Positions 1 through 7,208 of a stretch of 39,389 nt of DNA are shown here, piece by piece. The position numbers and the translations under genes were made by a program. The stretch is taken from assembly GCA_017505745.1 (NCBI GenBank), contig JAFVOP010000071.1, forward strand, positions 1-39,389, given 5' to 3'. Numbering within the stretch: the stretch's first letter is position 1; every line of letters begins with the position of its first letter. Below the pieces are notes generated by a model that searched no databases, was not told the DNA's origin, and saw only the letters and a list, made by a program, of their open reading frames with translations. This DNA comes from Clostridia bacterium (GTDB taxonomy: Bacteria; Bacillota; Clostridia; Oscillospirales; CAG-272).

Positions 1-2
1 AA

Positions 3-521
3 TTTATTTATGAGGCTAATGCGGCGTATAGCGTTGACCGTATCCATTCGGCAATCATTTTCGGGGTTTCACCAGAGATCGCAATGGGCTCGATTGAATC
101 AACCAAGAAGATCAGCCGTAAGGAATATCGATTTGATAGTCAGTTTTTCTACATTCACTATGTTCCGTTAAATGAGTATGGTGCACGATTCTTGAAATTC
201 CTTACTATACCGAATTGGAAAGAGGAGCTTTTGCAACTGTTGTTTGATGACGAGGAGCGCACCTTTGGATGTGGTCGATTTGATTACGATGCTTTTCTCA
301 CATCAGAAGAAGGAAAGAAACACGTTTTATCACTTCTCGATTGCGATCTTGCCAGACTGAAACGATTTAAGGAAGCGTTAGCGTTGTATCCGGATGTGCT
401 TGGTGAAATCATCTGTTACGATTGGATGGCAAAGTTCGTGCAAAAGTATATGGAAGGCAGCACTGCTATCATCAAACAAATTTCGTTTGAGTTCGTAGAA
501 AAAGAGATGCTGGATAACTAA
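3..521 (+). CDS. Unrecognised protein, 3' part only
   Basis: The reading frame is open from the first complete codon of the window, so the gene starts upstream and only its last 172 codons are visible. The in-frame ATG at 84 has no good ribosome-binding site and sits in mid-sequence, so I do not treat it as the start. The product looks soluble: no membrane segment, many aromatic and charged residues, and a C-terminal half of alternating acidic and basic helices. I do not recognise a family. It ends directly before a strong hairpin and faces the next gene tail to tail. Its place on the mobile element suggests an accessory function, which is inference only. Confidence 0.6.
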   Translation, partial: FIYEANAAYSVDRIHSAIIFGVSPEIAMGSIESTKKISRKEYRFDSQFFYIHYVPLNEYGARFLKFLTIPNWKEELLQLLFDDEERTFGCGRFDYDAFLTSEEGKKHVLSLLDCDLARLKRFKEALALYPDVLGEIICYDWMAKFVQKYMEGSTAIIKQISFEFVEKEMLDN

Positions 522-523
522 AT

Positions 524-569
524 AAAATGGGTATGGCACACGGCGTTCGCTTTGTGTCATACCCATTTT
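524..569. terminator. Bidirectional terminator hairpin
   Basis: Arms 524-540 and 553-569 form a 17-bp stem with one G-U pair and a 12-nt loop. The A-run and T-run at the two edges let it work in both directions. It separates the convergent genes ending at 521 and 602. Confidence 0.8.
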
Positions 570-601
570 CGTTTAAATTATCCAGAAAGTAATTTATTGC
601 T

Positions 602-1447
602 TCATACCAAATACCAAATTGGTCTGTTTGCAAAAAATATTTCACCATTAACCGAATGATGCGCATTGTTCATCATTACATATCCATAAAACTTTCCGTT
701 GCCATAACATGGCTTGTAAATTTTAACCCACTTCAAATCTGGATTCTCGTCGTTCGTTACCGTCATACAACCAGATTCGAAATCGTGATACATTGCAAGC
801 TCATACAAGGTATAACAAGCATCAAAGTTTTCGAGATGTTCTACAGCTGGTTGAAGCCCCGTGACTTCTTCACATTCACCGGTCGATTGTTCGGTAATTG
901 TCGGTTTTTCGATGGTGCAAGATTCAATAATCTCTGATTTAACATCACTGGAAACAACCGTGTTTTGAATATTGTTTTCTATACTTGTGTTGTCATGTGA
1001 TTTTATTTCTTGATTTTTAGCTGAGCTCCCTATAGAACAAGCCTCAGATCGTTTCTTTTTAGATAACCATTTAATAAGCTTGCAAATCAAATACATTAAG
1101 CCGCACATCATTGCGAAGGCTAAAATTGCAGCAACAACTTTAGACATCGTAGCAACAAAAAGTGCAAGCATTGGGGCTGCACAACATAGAATCAGTACGA
1201 TAGAAATATATATTCCAATTCGTGTTTTTCCTCCGGATCTTTTTCCAGAGATTAAATGGCACGAATATAAAATGCCAACAAGAAATGTTGCAATTCCAAA
1301 AGCTGCTCCCAACAGACCTTTCCAAGCCAATTTATTGACTAGTCCAAAATCTGATAAACTGAAAATTCTCGGAACAAAAGTGCCTACAACAAAAGTTATA
1401 AGAATTGCCTGTATCGATTTTTTTACTTTCTTCAAATCATAAATCAC
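602..1447 (-). CDS. Unknown multi-pass membrane protein with cytosolic C-terminal domain
   Basis: This is a 281-residue protein. Hydrophobic stretches near residues 12-30, 40-62, 77-100 and 103-123 suggest four membrane segments, followed by a Lys/Arg-rich stop-transfer region (KKKR). A low-complexity Ser/Glu/Thr linker (about 135-195) leads to a C-terminal domain rich in Tyr, Trp and Asn. The start is supported by an AAGGTG ribosome-binding site and an upstream promoter. I do not recognise the family. It is a single-gene unit transcribed opposite to its neighbours inside the mobile element, typical of cargo. A role in host interaction or defence is possible but nothing in the sequence shows it. 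Confidence 0.7.
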   Translation of the reverse strand: MIYDLKKVKKSIQAILITFVVGTFVPRIFSLSDFGLVNKLAWKGLLGAAFGIATFLVGILYSCHLISGKRSGGKTRIGIYISIVLILCCAAPMLALFVATMSKVVAAILAFAMMCGLMYLICKLIKWLSKKKRSEACSIGSSAKNQEIKSHDNTSIENNIQNTVVSSDVKSEIIESCTIEKPTITEQSTGECEEVTGLQPAVEHLENFDACYTLYELAMYHDFESGCMTVTNDENPDLKWVKIYKPCYGNGKFYGYVMMNNAHHSVNGEIFFANRPIWYLV

Positions 1448-1468
1448 CTTCTTTAATAGATTACCTTA

Positions 1469-1496
1469 ATTATACCATATCAGTATGGAAAAACAA
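1469..1496 (-). promoter_or_regulatory. Promoter of the membrane protein gene
   Basis: On the minus strand a perfect TATAAT (-10) lies 16 bp from TTGTTT (-35), about 25 bp upstream of the start codon at 1447. Confidence 0.5.
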
Positions 1497-1627
1497 GGGT
1501 GGCTTGGTGAATTTATCTTGAATTTCGCATTATTTACAAATAGTTAAAAATGAGTCTGATATATCGCCTACCGGAACGCGCGCCCGGCAGTCTTCTTTTT
1601 TCTCATAAGCGGTGCCAAAGAACAATA

Positions 1628-1657
1628 TGCGGAACAGAAAACGTGCAATGTTCCGCA
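1628..1657. terminator. Perfect 9-bp inverted repeat, possible terminator
   Basis: TGCGGAACA at 1628-1636 and TGTTCCGCA at 1649-1657 pair perfectly around a 12-nt loop, followed on the plus strand by TTTTG. The gap 1448-1766 otherwise contains only the two divergent promoters. The repeat could insulate them or bind a regulator. The T-run is short, so terminator is tentative. Confidence 0.4.
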
Positions 1658-1706
1658 TTTTGTCCCGCAATTCGAAAATATATAATCGCAATTTACCAAA
1701 TCTTAC

Positions 1707-1735
1707 TTGACTAAATTAAAAAGATATGATATAAT
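1707..1735 (+). promoter_or_regulatory. Strong sigma-A type promoter of the ATPase/R-M-S cassette
   Basis: TTGACT (1707-1712), a 17-bp spacer and TATAAT (1730-1735) make a near-consensus promoter. It overlaps the in-frame TTG at 1707, which rules that codon out as the gene start. Confidence 0.8.
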
Positions 1736-1766
1736 AGTGTCAACTGATACAAGGAGGCATATTTTT

Positions 1767-3152
1767 ATGTTTATTGGAAGAGAACGCGAGCTGACGGCTT
1801 TGAACAAGCTGTATGCTTCGGATAAATTTGAATTTGCGGTTATTTACGGTCGCCGCCGCGTTGGTAAGACGGCGCTTATTAACGAGTTTGTTCGTGACAA
1901 AAAAGCGATATATTTTATGGGCGTTGAGAGCAACGCCAAGCAAAATCTCGATAACTTTTCGAAGAGCATTATTGAATACGGCACGGGGTTCTCTCTTGAA
2001 ACCTCGTTTGCCTCTTTCCAGGCGGCTTTAGAGTATGTTTTTAAAATGGCTGAGAATGAGAGGATCGTGCTTGCAATCGACGAGTATCCTTACGTCGCCC
2101 GTTCCTCCAAGAGCCTTGCCTCTACGCTCCAGCTTTTGATTGATAAATATAAGGATACCTCAAAGCTAATGCTCATTCTCTGTGGCTCGTCCATGTCATT
2201 TATGGAGGATTACGTACTTTCCTACAAAGCTCCTCTTTACGGAAGAAAGACGGCACAGATGAAGATCAATCCCTTCGATTTTGAGGAAACCTGCCGATAC
2301 TTCCCAAACGCATCGAGCGAGGACAAAGCCCTCATTTACGGTATCGTTGGAGGAACACCGCAATATCTCTTGCAGATCGACGATAAGCTCAGCATTGAGG
2401 AAAACATCAAGAATACCTATCTGAACCCAACCTCTCCCTTGTTTGAGGAAACGACCAATCTGCTCAAGCAGGAGGTGCGCGAGCCCGCCATTTATAACGC
2501 GATCATTACTGCTATTGCAACGGGCGCATCGCGTATGTCCGAGATTTCAAGCAAGGTGGGCGAGGATACCAACGTATGCTCCATCTATCTGAAGAATCTA
2601 CTTTCTCTCGGAATCGTTCAGAAGGAAACGCCCTACGGCGAAAAGGCATCCCGAAAATCGATCTATTCGGTTGAGGACAATATGTTCCGCTTTTGGTACC
2701 GATTCGTGCCCGAAAACAATTCAATCATTGCCCGCGGCGCATCCGACCTCGCATATAAGCGCATCGAGCCGCACCTGTCCGAGTATATGGGAAGAGTGTT
2801 TGAGGAGATCTGCAAACAATATCTTTGGAAGCAGCTTCTTTCGGGCAAATCTCCCGTAGAATTCACCTCGCTCGGACGTTGGTGGGGTAACGATCCTAAG
2901 TCAAAATCCCAGACTGAGATCGATATTATGGGTGAAGCCGATAAAAACACCGCCCTTTTTGGCGAATGCAAGTGGACGAATGAAAAGGTTGACGTCGGCG
3001 TGCTCGATCTTCTTGTTGAGAGAAGCAACCTGTTCCATTATAAAAACAAGCATTACTACCTCTTTGCCAAATCCGGCTTTACCAAAGGCTGCGTAGAGAA
3101 AGCACAAGAAATGGGTAACGTAACGCTGGTTGAGTATGAGACGATGATGTGA
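1767..3152 (+). CDS. AAA ATPase with C-terminal nuclease-like (DUF234-type) domain
   Basis: This 461-residue protein begins with the FIGRERE box of the archaeal/bacterial ATPase family, followed by Walker A GRRRVGKT (28-35) and Walker B LAIDEYP (about 102-108). A winged-helix-like middle leads to a C-terminal domain with a PD-(D/E)XK-like pattern: EIDIMG, then FGECKW some 15 residues later. The start is fixed by AAGGAGG (1751-1757) before ATG 1767. The family is widespread and its function is poorly defined; members are often linked to mobile DNA. The stop lies 38 bp before the start of the restriction-modification gene, so the two are probably co-transcribed. Joint action in defence is inference. 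Confidence 0.85.
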   Translation: MFIGRERELTALNKLYASDKFEFAVIYGRRRVGKTALINEFVRDKKAIYFMGVESNAKQNLDNFSKSIIEYGTGFSLETSFASFQAALEYVFKMAENERIVLAIDEYPYVARSSKSLASTLQLLIDKYKDTSKLMLILCGSSMSFMEDYVLSYKAPLYGRKTAQMKINPFDFEETCRYFPNASSEDKALIYGIVGGTPQYLLQIDDKLSIEENIKNTYLNPTSPLFEETTNLLKQEVREPAIYNAIITAIATGASRMSEISSKVGEDTNVCSIYLKNLLSLGIVQKETPYGEKASRKSIYSVEDNMFRFWYRFVPENNSIIARGASDLAYKRIEPHLSEYMGRVFEEICKQYLWKQLLSGKSPVEFTSLGRWWGNDPKSKSQTEIDIMGEADKNTALFGECKWTNEKVDVGVLDLLVERSNLFHYKNKHYYLFAKSGFTKGCVEKAQEMGNVTLVEYETMM

Positions 3153-3190
3153 TTGATATTGCCACTATAAAAATACGGAGGTTACTTCAA

Positions 3191-6100
3191 ATGAATGTTG
3201 AAGATGTAAAAGTTTTTCTTAAATCTATGAATTTCGCACCCGTCACAGGGGTGTTGGACATATGGCGAAAAGAATATATTTCACATGACTATGCGATTTC
3301 CGTTCTATTTGCAGATGAACTGTCTAAAACAACAATAAATTATGGTGAAAGTATTATTTGTGGTAGAAAGACGACCTGCAATTTCTCTCAGCCCGAAAGC
3401 ATTGTTGTTTTAGAATGTGTCAATAGGCTTTTAGAAAAAGGATATCATCCTTCATCTATCGAACTTGAAAAAAGTTGGAAGGTAGGCGGATATCTTGATA
3501 TATATGTCAAGGATAGCAGCGGAAATGGCTATTTGATGATTGAGTGCAAACAGTATGGCAAACCATATGATGAAGCCAAAAAAATCATTTTAACGAATAA
3601 TTACAAAAAGGAACAACTATTTAATTATTTTCTTAATGACAAAAACCCACAATATCTGCTATTATATACATCATCTGTATCTAACAACGGAGAGATTATT
3701 TATAAAAACGACATCATTTGCACAGAAAAACTAAAAGCTTGTCCTACACAACAGTCATTGTATGATACATGGGATAAAAATTTTATCACAAAAGCAATTT
3801 TTGAGGATGGTATAGCTCCCTATAAAGCGACAAATAAAAGCCTGCTTAAAGGTGATTTGAAGCCCATTGACTACCCAAGCTTGAAGGCAGATGATAACGA
3901 AGGATCAATCTATAATCTGTTTGCAGAAATTCTGCGTAGACATTCTGTCTCGGATAAAAGTAATGCATATGATAAAATATTCAATTTGTTTTTATGCAAA
4001 ATTGTTGATGAAGATAACACCTCCGACGACGAAGAATTGGCTTTTCAATGGAAAGCTTCTGATACCCCCGAATTAGTGCTTGGTAGGTTGAATGATCTCT
4101 ATACACGAGGAATGACCGAATATCTTAAGCTCATTGTATCGGATGTTACCGAAGAGGCTTTTACAGCGGAGTTAGATCGGTTATTGTATGGTACTGACGG
4201 TGATGGAAGCGTTTTGAAAAGGATGTTTAACGAGTTGCGTTTGTATAGAAACAACGCATTTGCCTTCAAAGAGATAATCGATAAAAAGACCTTCCTTGAA
4301 AATGCAGAAATAATCAAATCCGTTGTGCTACTGTTGCAGCCATATAAAATACGCTATAATCAAAAGCAGCAATATCTCAGTGAGTTTTTTGAAAGATTGC
4401 TGAATATAGGTATTAAGCAGGAATCAGGTCAATTCTTTACACCTATTCCAATAGCAAGTTTTATTTGTAAATCGTTGGATATCGAAGAAACCATAAAAAC
4501 TAAGATCTCAAATAAAGAAAATGATTTTCTTCCATTTGTGATTGATTATGCATGTGGCTCTGGACATTTTTTGACCGAGATAACCGATAGAATTGATAAG
4601 ATTGTACAAACGATTGATGAAAAGGATTTGCGAACAAAACTCCAAAAAGACAATCTAAATAGTTGGAAGCACTCGTATAAATGGGCTACAAAATTCATTT
4701 ATGGTGTAGAGAAAGACTATAGATTGGCTAAGACAACAAAAGTCGCCACATTTCTTAATGGTGATGGAGACGCCAATATAATGTGTGCAAATGGGTTAGA
4801 CAGCTTTACCTCTCAAGATTATTTTGGACTGTTACATACTGAAAATCCCACTGTCAATAACCCTGTTTTCGATATTATTGTAGCTAATCCGCCTTATACG
4901 GTGTCAGATTTTAAACTTCTCTTGCCTAATGCAAACGAAGATTTTGAACTTGCTCAGTATATGAGTAACAAATCTGATGATATCGAGTGCTTATTTATCG
5001 AAAGAACAAAACAATTGCTTAAATGCAATGGACGTGCCGGTATTATTTTGCCAAGCACTATACTAATCAACCTATCCAACTATTACCGTGCTCGCAGTAT
5101 CATTTTAAAATACTTTAAGATTGTAGGAATAGCTGACTTTGGCAAGAACACTTTCGCTTTAACTGGGCAAAATACCGTGGCGTTGTTTTTGATTCGCCGA
5201 CCTGATGAAGATCAAGAACAGGCAAAAAAGTCAGTAGATAGCTTTTTCCGCAAATATAAGGATTTCAACTTTTGTGGATCAGAATGTGTCGTTAGTCAAT
5301 TTATTGAACATTTGGATGGTTTTTCTACACTACAAGAATATATTGATTGGGCTAAAAAATTATCAGAAGATCAAATAAAAGTTGAAAAAGAAAAACTGTT
5401 TTATTATTTGCTGAGTTTTAACCAACAGGTTGTAATTACTCATTATGGTAATAATGCAACTGAAGAAAAGGAATATCTGGGATACGAACATTCGAGCATG
5501 AAAAATTACGAAGGTATACACCCGTATCCTTATAATGAAAGCGGAGAGGTAAAAAGCATACTATTTGACAATGGCGATAATAATAGTATCGCAGATATTA
5601 TTAGAAATAACTTCCGTGGAAATACCACACATATTCCCGATAACATCAGTAAATATGTTGAAGTCAAAGAACTGACAGACATGATAAGCTTTTCGGACAC
5701 TGATTTTTGTGCTGCAATTTATGTAGTACCGTTTATCAACCCCTTTGATTCCTCCACTGTTCCTATGAAATCCTTGCAAAGCTATATTGATGAAGGAAAT
5801 ATAGTAATTTTGGATAGTATGCGAAAACCTATTAAAAAATCAAAGCGAAAAAATGGTGACATACCGTACTATGGGGCGAACGGCATCGCGGGGATGATAG
5901 ATGACTATATTTTCGATGAAAAATTACTGCTAATCGGCGAAGATGGTGCTCGCTGGGCATCCGGAGAAGATACTTCTATCATTATAGAGGGAAAATCATG
6001 GGTAAATAATCATGCTCATGTTTTGCGAATTAATGAAGCTGTGCCTAAAGCCGAATACATTCGAAAAATAATAAACTATTATGATTTTTCTTATCTGAAA

Positions 6101-6247
6101 AGTCGTCCGAATGGCGGAAAACTGTTACAGTCGGAGTTGAAAAAATTGGAAATTCCAGATATCAGTTTGGATATGCAAAATAAGGTTATTGAAAGTGAAA
6201 CTACAAACCTAAAAGACTTTATATTAAATTTAATATCCAATTCTTGA
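3191..6247 (+). CDS. Single-chain restriction-methylation-specificity protein (Type IIG / fused Type I-like)
   Basis: The protein is 1018 residues. An N-terminal HsdR_N-like nuclease domain carries GGYLDIYV followed by YLMIECKQ (about 99-120), the D-(X)n-ECK signature. The adenine-methyltransferase core has motif I DYACGSGHF (about 451-459) and motif IV NPPY (about 566). The last ~150 residues resemble an HsdS target-recognition half: GDIPYYGANG, LLIGEDGA, WVNNHAHVL. One chain could therefore cut, methylate N6-adenine and recognise DNA. The start was chosen at 3191 because GGAGG (3177-3181) is well spaced; the earlier in-frame ATG at 3149 overlaps the ATPase end. It probably protects the element or its host against phage. 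The target sequence cannot be read from the protein. Confidence 0.88.
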   Translation: MNVEDVKVFLKSMNFAPVTGVLDIWRKEYISHDYAISVLFADELSKTTINYGESIICGRKTTCNFSQPESIVVLECVNRLLEKGYHPSSIELEKSWKVGGYLDIYVKDSSGNGYLMIECKQYGKPYDEAKKIILTNNYKKEQLFNYFLNDKNPQYLLLYTSSVSNNGEIIYKNDIICTEKLKACPTQQSLYDTWDKNFITKAIFEDGIAPYKATNKSLLKGDLKPIDYPSLKADDNEGSIYNLFAEILRRHSVSDKSNAYDKIFNLFLCKIVDEDNTSDDEELAFQWKASDTPELVLGRLNDLYTRGMTEYLKLIVSDVTEEAFTAELDRLLYGTDGDGSVLKRMFNELRLYRNNAFAFKEIIDKKTFLENAEIIKSVVLLLQPYKIRYNQKQQYLSEFFERLLNIGIKQESGQFFTPIPIASFICKSLDIEETIKTKISNKENDFLPFVIDYACGSGHFLTEITDRIDKIVQTIDEKDLRTKLQKDNLNSWKHSYKWATKFIYGVEKDYRLAKTTKVATFLNGDGDANIMCANGLDSFTSQDYFGLLHTENPTVNNPVFDIIVANPPYTVSDFKLLLPNANEDFELAQYMSNKSDDIECLFIERTKQLLKCNGRAGIILPSTILINLSNYYRARSIILKYFKIVGIADFGKNTFALTGQNTVALFLIRRPDEDQEQAKKSVDSFFRKYKDFNFCGSECVVSQFIEHLDGFSTLQEYIDWAKKLSEDQIKVEKEKLFYYLLSFNQQVVITHYGNNATEEKEYLGYEHSSMKNYEGIHPYPYNESGEVKSILFDNGDNNSIADIIRNNFRGNTTHIPDNISKYVEVKELTDMISFSDTDFCAAIYVVPFINPFDSSTVPMKSLQSYIDEGNIVILDSMRKPIKKSKRKNGDIPYYGANGIAGMIDDYIFDEKLLLIGEDGARWASGEDTSIIIEGKSWVNNHAHVLRINEAVPKAEYIRKIINYYDFSYLKSRPNGGKLLQSELKKLEIPDISLDMQNKVIESETTNLKDFILNLISNS

Positions 6248-6266
6248 ACTGTAAAAAACAGAAAAT

Positions 6267-6295
6267 GCGGCGCACAGTATTTCATGGTGCGCCGC
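6267..6295 (+). terminator. GC-rich hairpin after the R-M-S gene
   Basis: GCGGCGCAC (6267-6275) pairs with GTGCGCCGC (6287-6295). It lies 20 bp after the stop codon. No long T-run follows, so termination may be inefficient. Confidence 0.55.
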
Positions 6296-6381
6296 TGGTG
6301 TTTAACTATACATCCGTATGAATTTATACCGATTTTTCACCCATGTCACAAAAAAGGCGAAAAAAAGGCGGAGAATAGCCG

Positions 6382-6410
6382 ATGACAAGTTAAAGTAAAT
6401 ATGTTATAAT
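6382..6410 (+). promoter_or_regulatory. Promoter of the candidate small RNA
   Basis: ATGACA (6382-6387), 17 bp, then TATAAT (6405-6410). No open reading frame begins nearby. The predicted start, near 6417, is immediately before a long hairpin. Confidence 0.65.
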
Positions 6411-6416
6411 AGTATC

Positions 6417-6545
6417 GTCAAAAAGTGTAAGCTTTGATCGGGGCGTGGAGTTCCGATTTTAGCTTACACTTTTCATTTTGGCGCAGTCACAAGTACAGCC
6501 GCTAACGAGGCGTTTTTATAACGCTTTCGATAACGGCTTTTTCTT
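6417..6545 (+). ncRNA. Candidate structured noncoding RNA of the mobile element
   Basis: The promoter-to-terminator unit is about 130 nt with no coding frame. The 5' part folds into a 13-bp perfect stem (6421-6433 with 6461-6473) enclosing a 5-bp inner helix (6437-6441 with 6453-6457) around a G-rich loop. A second nested hairpin (6498-6537) ends at TTTTTCTT, like an intrinsic terminator. It sits between the R-M-S gene and the excisionase module. It could be a trans-acting small RNA, an antisense regulator of excision or transfer, or an attenuated leader for the downstream small ORF and xis. I recognise no Rfam family in it. Confidence 0.5.
6498..6545 (+). terminator. Intrinsic terminator of the candidate small RNA
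   Basis: An outer GCCG/CGGC-based stem (8 of 10 pairs) encloses an inner GCGTT/AACGC helix. TTTTTCTT follows at 6538-6545. Confidence 0.6.
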
Positions 6546-6720
6546 ATGCATTTTTTGAACCGAAAAATAATTTTCAAAAATTTTCGGAAACGTGATGAGA
6601 TTTTGCGTCAAAATTTCCACTGTATTAGTAAAGACACTTGAAAGCTCATTAAGAAATCAGAAAAGCTTGAAAAAAATTCAACTTTTTTGAAAAAAGGTAT
6701 AAAAATCGAGAATTTTAAGT
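6546..6720. other. A+T-rich noncoding stretch
   Basis: This is a very A+T-rich spacer with several weak inverted repeats, for example CCGAAAA...TTTTCGG (about 6559-6586). I see no convincing promoter or gene. Recombinase-accessory or regulatory binding sites are possible, since int/xis modules often carry them nearby, but none is recognisable. Confidence 0.4.
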
Positions 6721-6900
6721 GTGATTATATTTGAAAGGCAAATATACAGCCTTTCTCCAGACTCAGATTTTAAGCTCGATCTGAGTGAGGTGATAGAAAA
6801 CTTGAAAGGAGGTGAAGCGCACAGTTTTCTATCAATGCAGAATGAGTTTGAGACAGACAAACAAAATACTCCACCACAAACACCACCCAAACAATTATAA
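6721..6900 (+). CDS. Small unknown protein upstream of the excisionase
   Basis: This is a 59-codon frame with a GTG start; TTG 6802, preceded by GAGGTGA, is an alternative start. The peptide is acidic, with a Pro/Gln-rich tail (TPPQTPP), and ends one base before the ribosome-binding site of the excisionase gene, a spacing that suggests translational coupling. The opposite-strand frame over the same DNA looks like a shadow. I do not recognise the protein. The weak start signal keeps confidence low. Confidence 0.4.
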   Translation: MIIFERQIYSLSPDSDFKLDLSEVIENLKGGEAHSFLSMQNEFETDKQNTPPQTPPKQL

Positions 6901-6915
6901 GAAAGGAGGCAGATT

Positions 6916-7122
6916 ATAGAGAAGAACAATATCCAAGTGCCTATTCACTTGAAAGCGGCGCTAACTATCAAAGAGGCTGCGGAGTACAGCAATATCGGTA
7001 TTAATAAGATCGATCAGTTGCTTCGAAAGCCAAACTGTACGTTTGTTCTGTTTGTTGGCACAAAGAAGCTCGTCAAACGGAAAGCGTTCGAGGATTTTAT
7101 TCAAAATACGCTGATTATTTAG
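6916..7122 (+). CDS. xis: Excisionase (Tn916 Xis-type), apparent ATA start
   Basis: This is a small winged-helix DNA-binding protein, about 68 residues, of the kind that directs integrase toward excision. The core LTIKEAAEYSNIGINKI is the helix-turn-helix of Tn916-type excisionases, followed by KKLVKRKAFEDFI, the usual C-terminal box. A strong AAAGGAGG (6902-6909) is spaced 6 nt from ATA 6916, giving an N-terminus (M)EKNNIQVPIHLKA, which is what the family looks like. The only canonical start, GTG 6937, is 27 nt from that site and would remove it. A poor start codon would limit Xis synthesis and favour the integrated state. The integrase gene follows 86 bp downstream. Confidence 0.8.
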   Translation: MEKNNIQVPIHLKAALTIKEAAEYSNIGINKIDQLLRKPNCTFVLFVGTKKLVKRKAFEDFIQNTLII

Positions 7123-7132
7123 GCAAGAACTA

Positions 7133-7161
7133 TTGAAAAATCTATGCCAATGTGATATAAT
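7133..7161 (+). promoter_or_regulatory. Integrase promoter
   Basis: TTGAAA (7133-7138), 17 bp, TATAAT (7156-7161), about 48 bp upstream of the integrase start. int can therefore be expressed independently of xis. Confidence 0.65.
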
Positions 7162-7208
7162 ATAAGTTGTTGCATTGGCTCTTTTTTCGATAGAGAAAGG
7201 AGTTAATT

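Noticed and set aside
1707-1766. TTG start extending the ATPase by 20 residues
   Set aside because: The TTG is part of the -35 box TTGACT, and a far better start with AAGGAGG is at 1767.
6678-6929. Minus-strand 83-residue frame before xis
   Set aside because: Its composition is cysteine/serine-rich and it crosses the xis ribosome-binding site; the plus-strand reading is more plausible.
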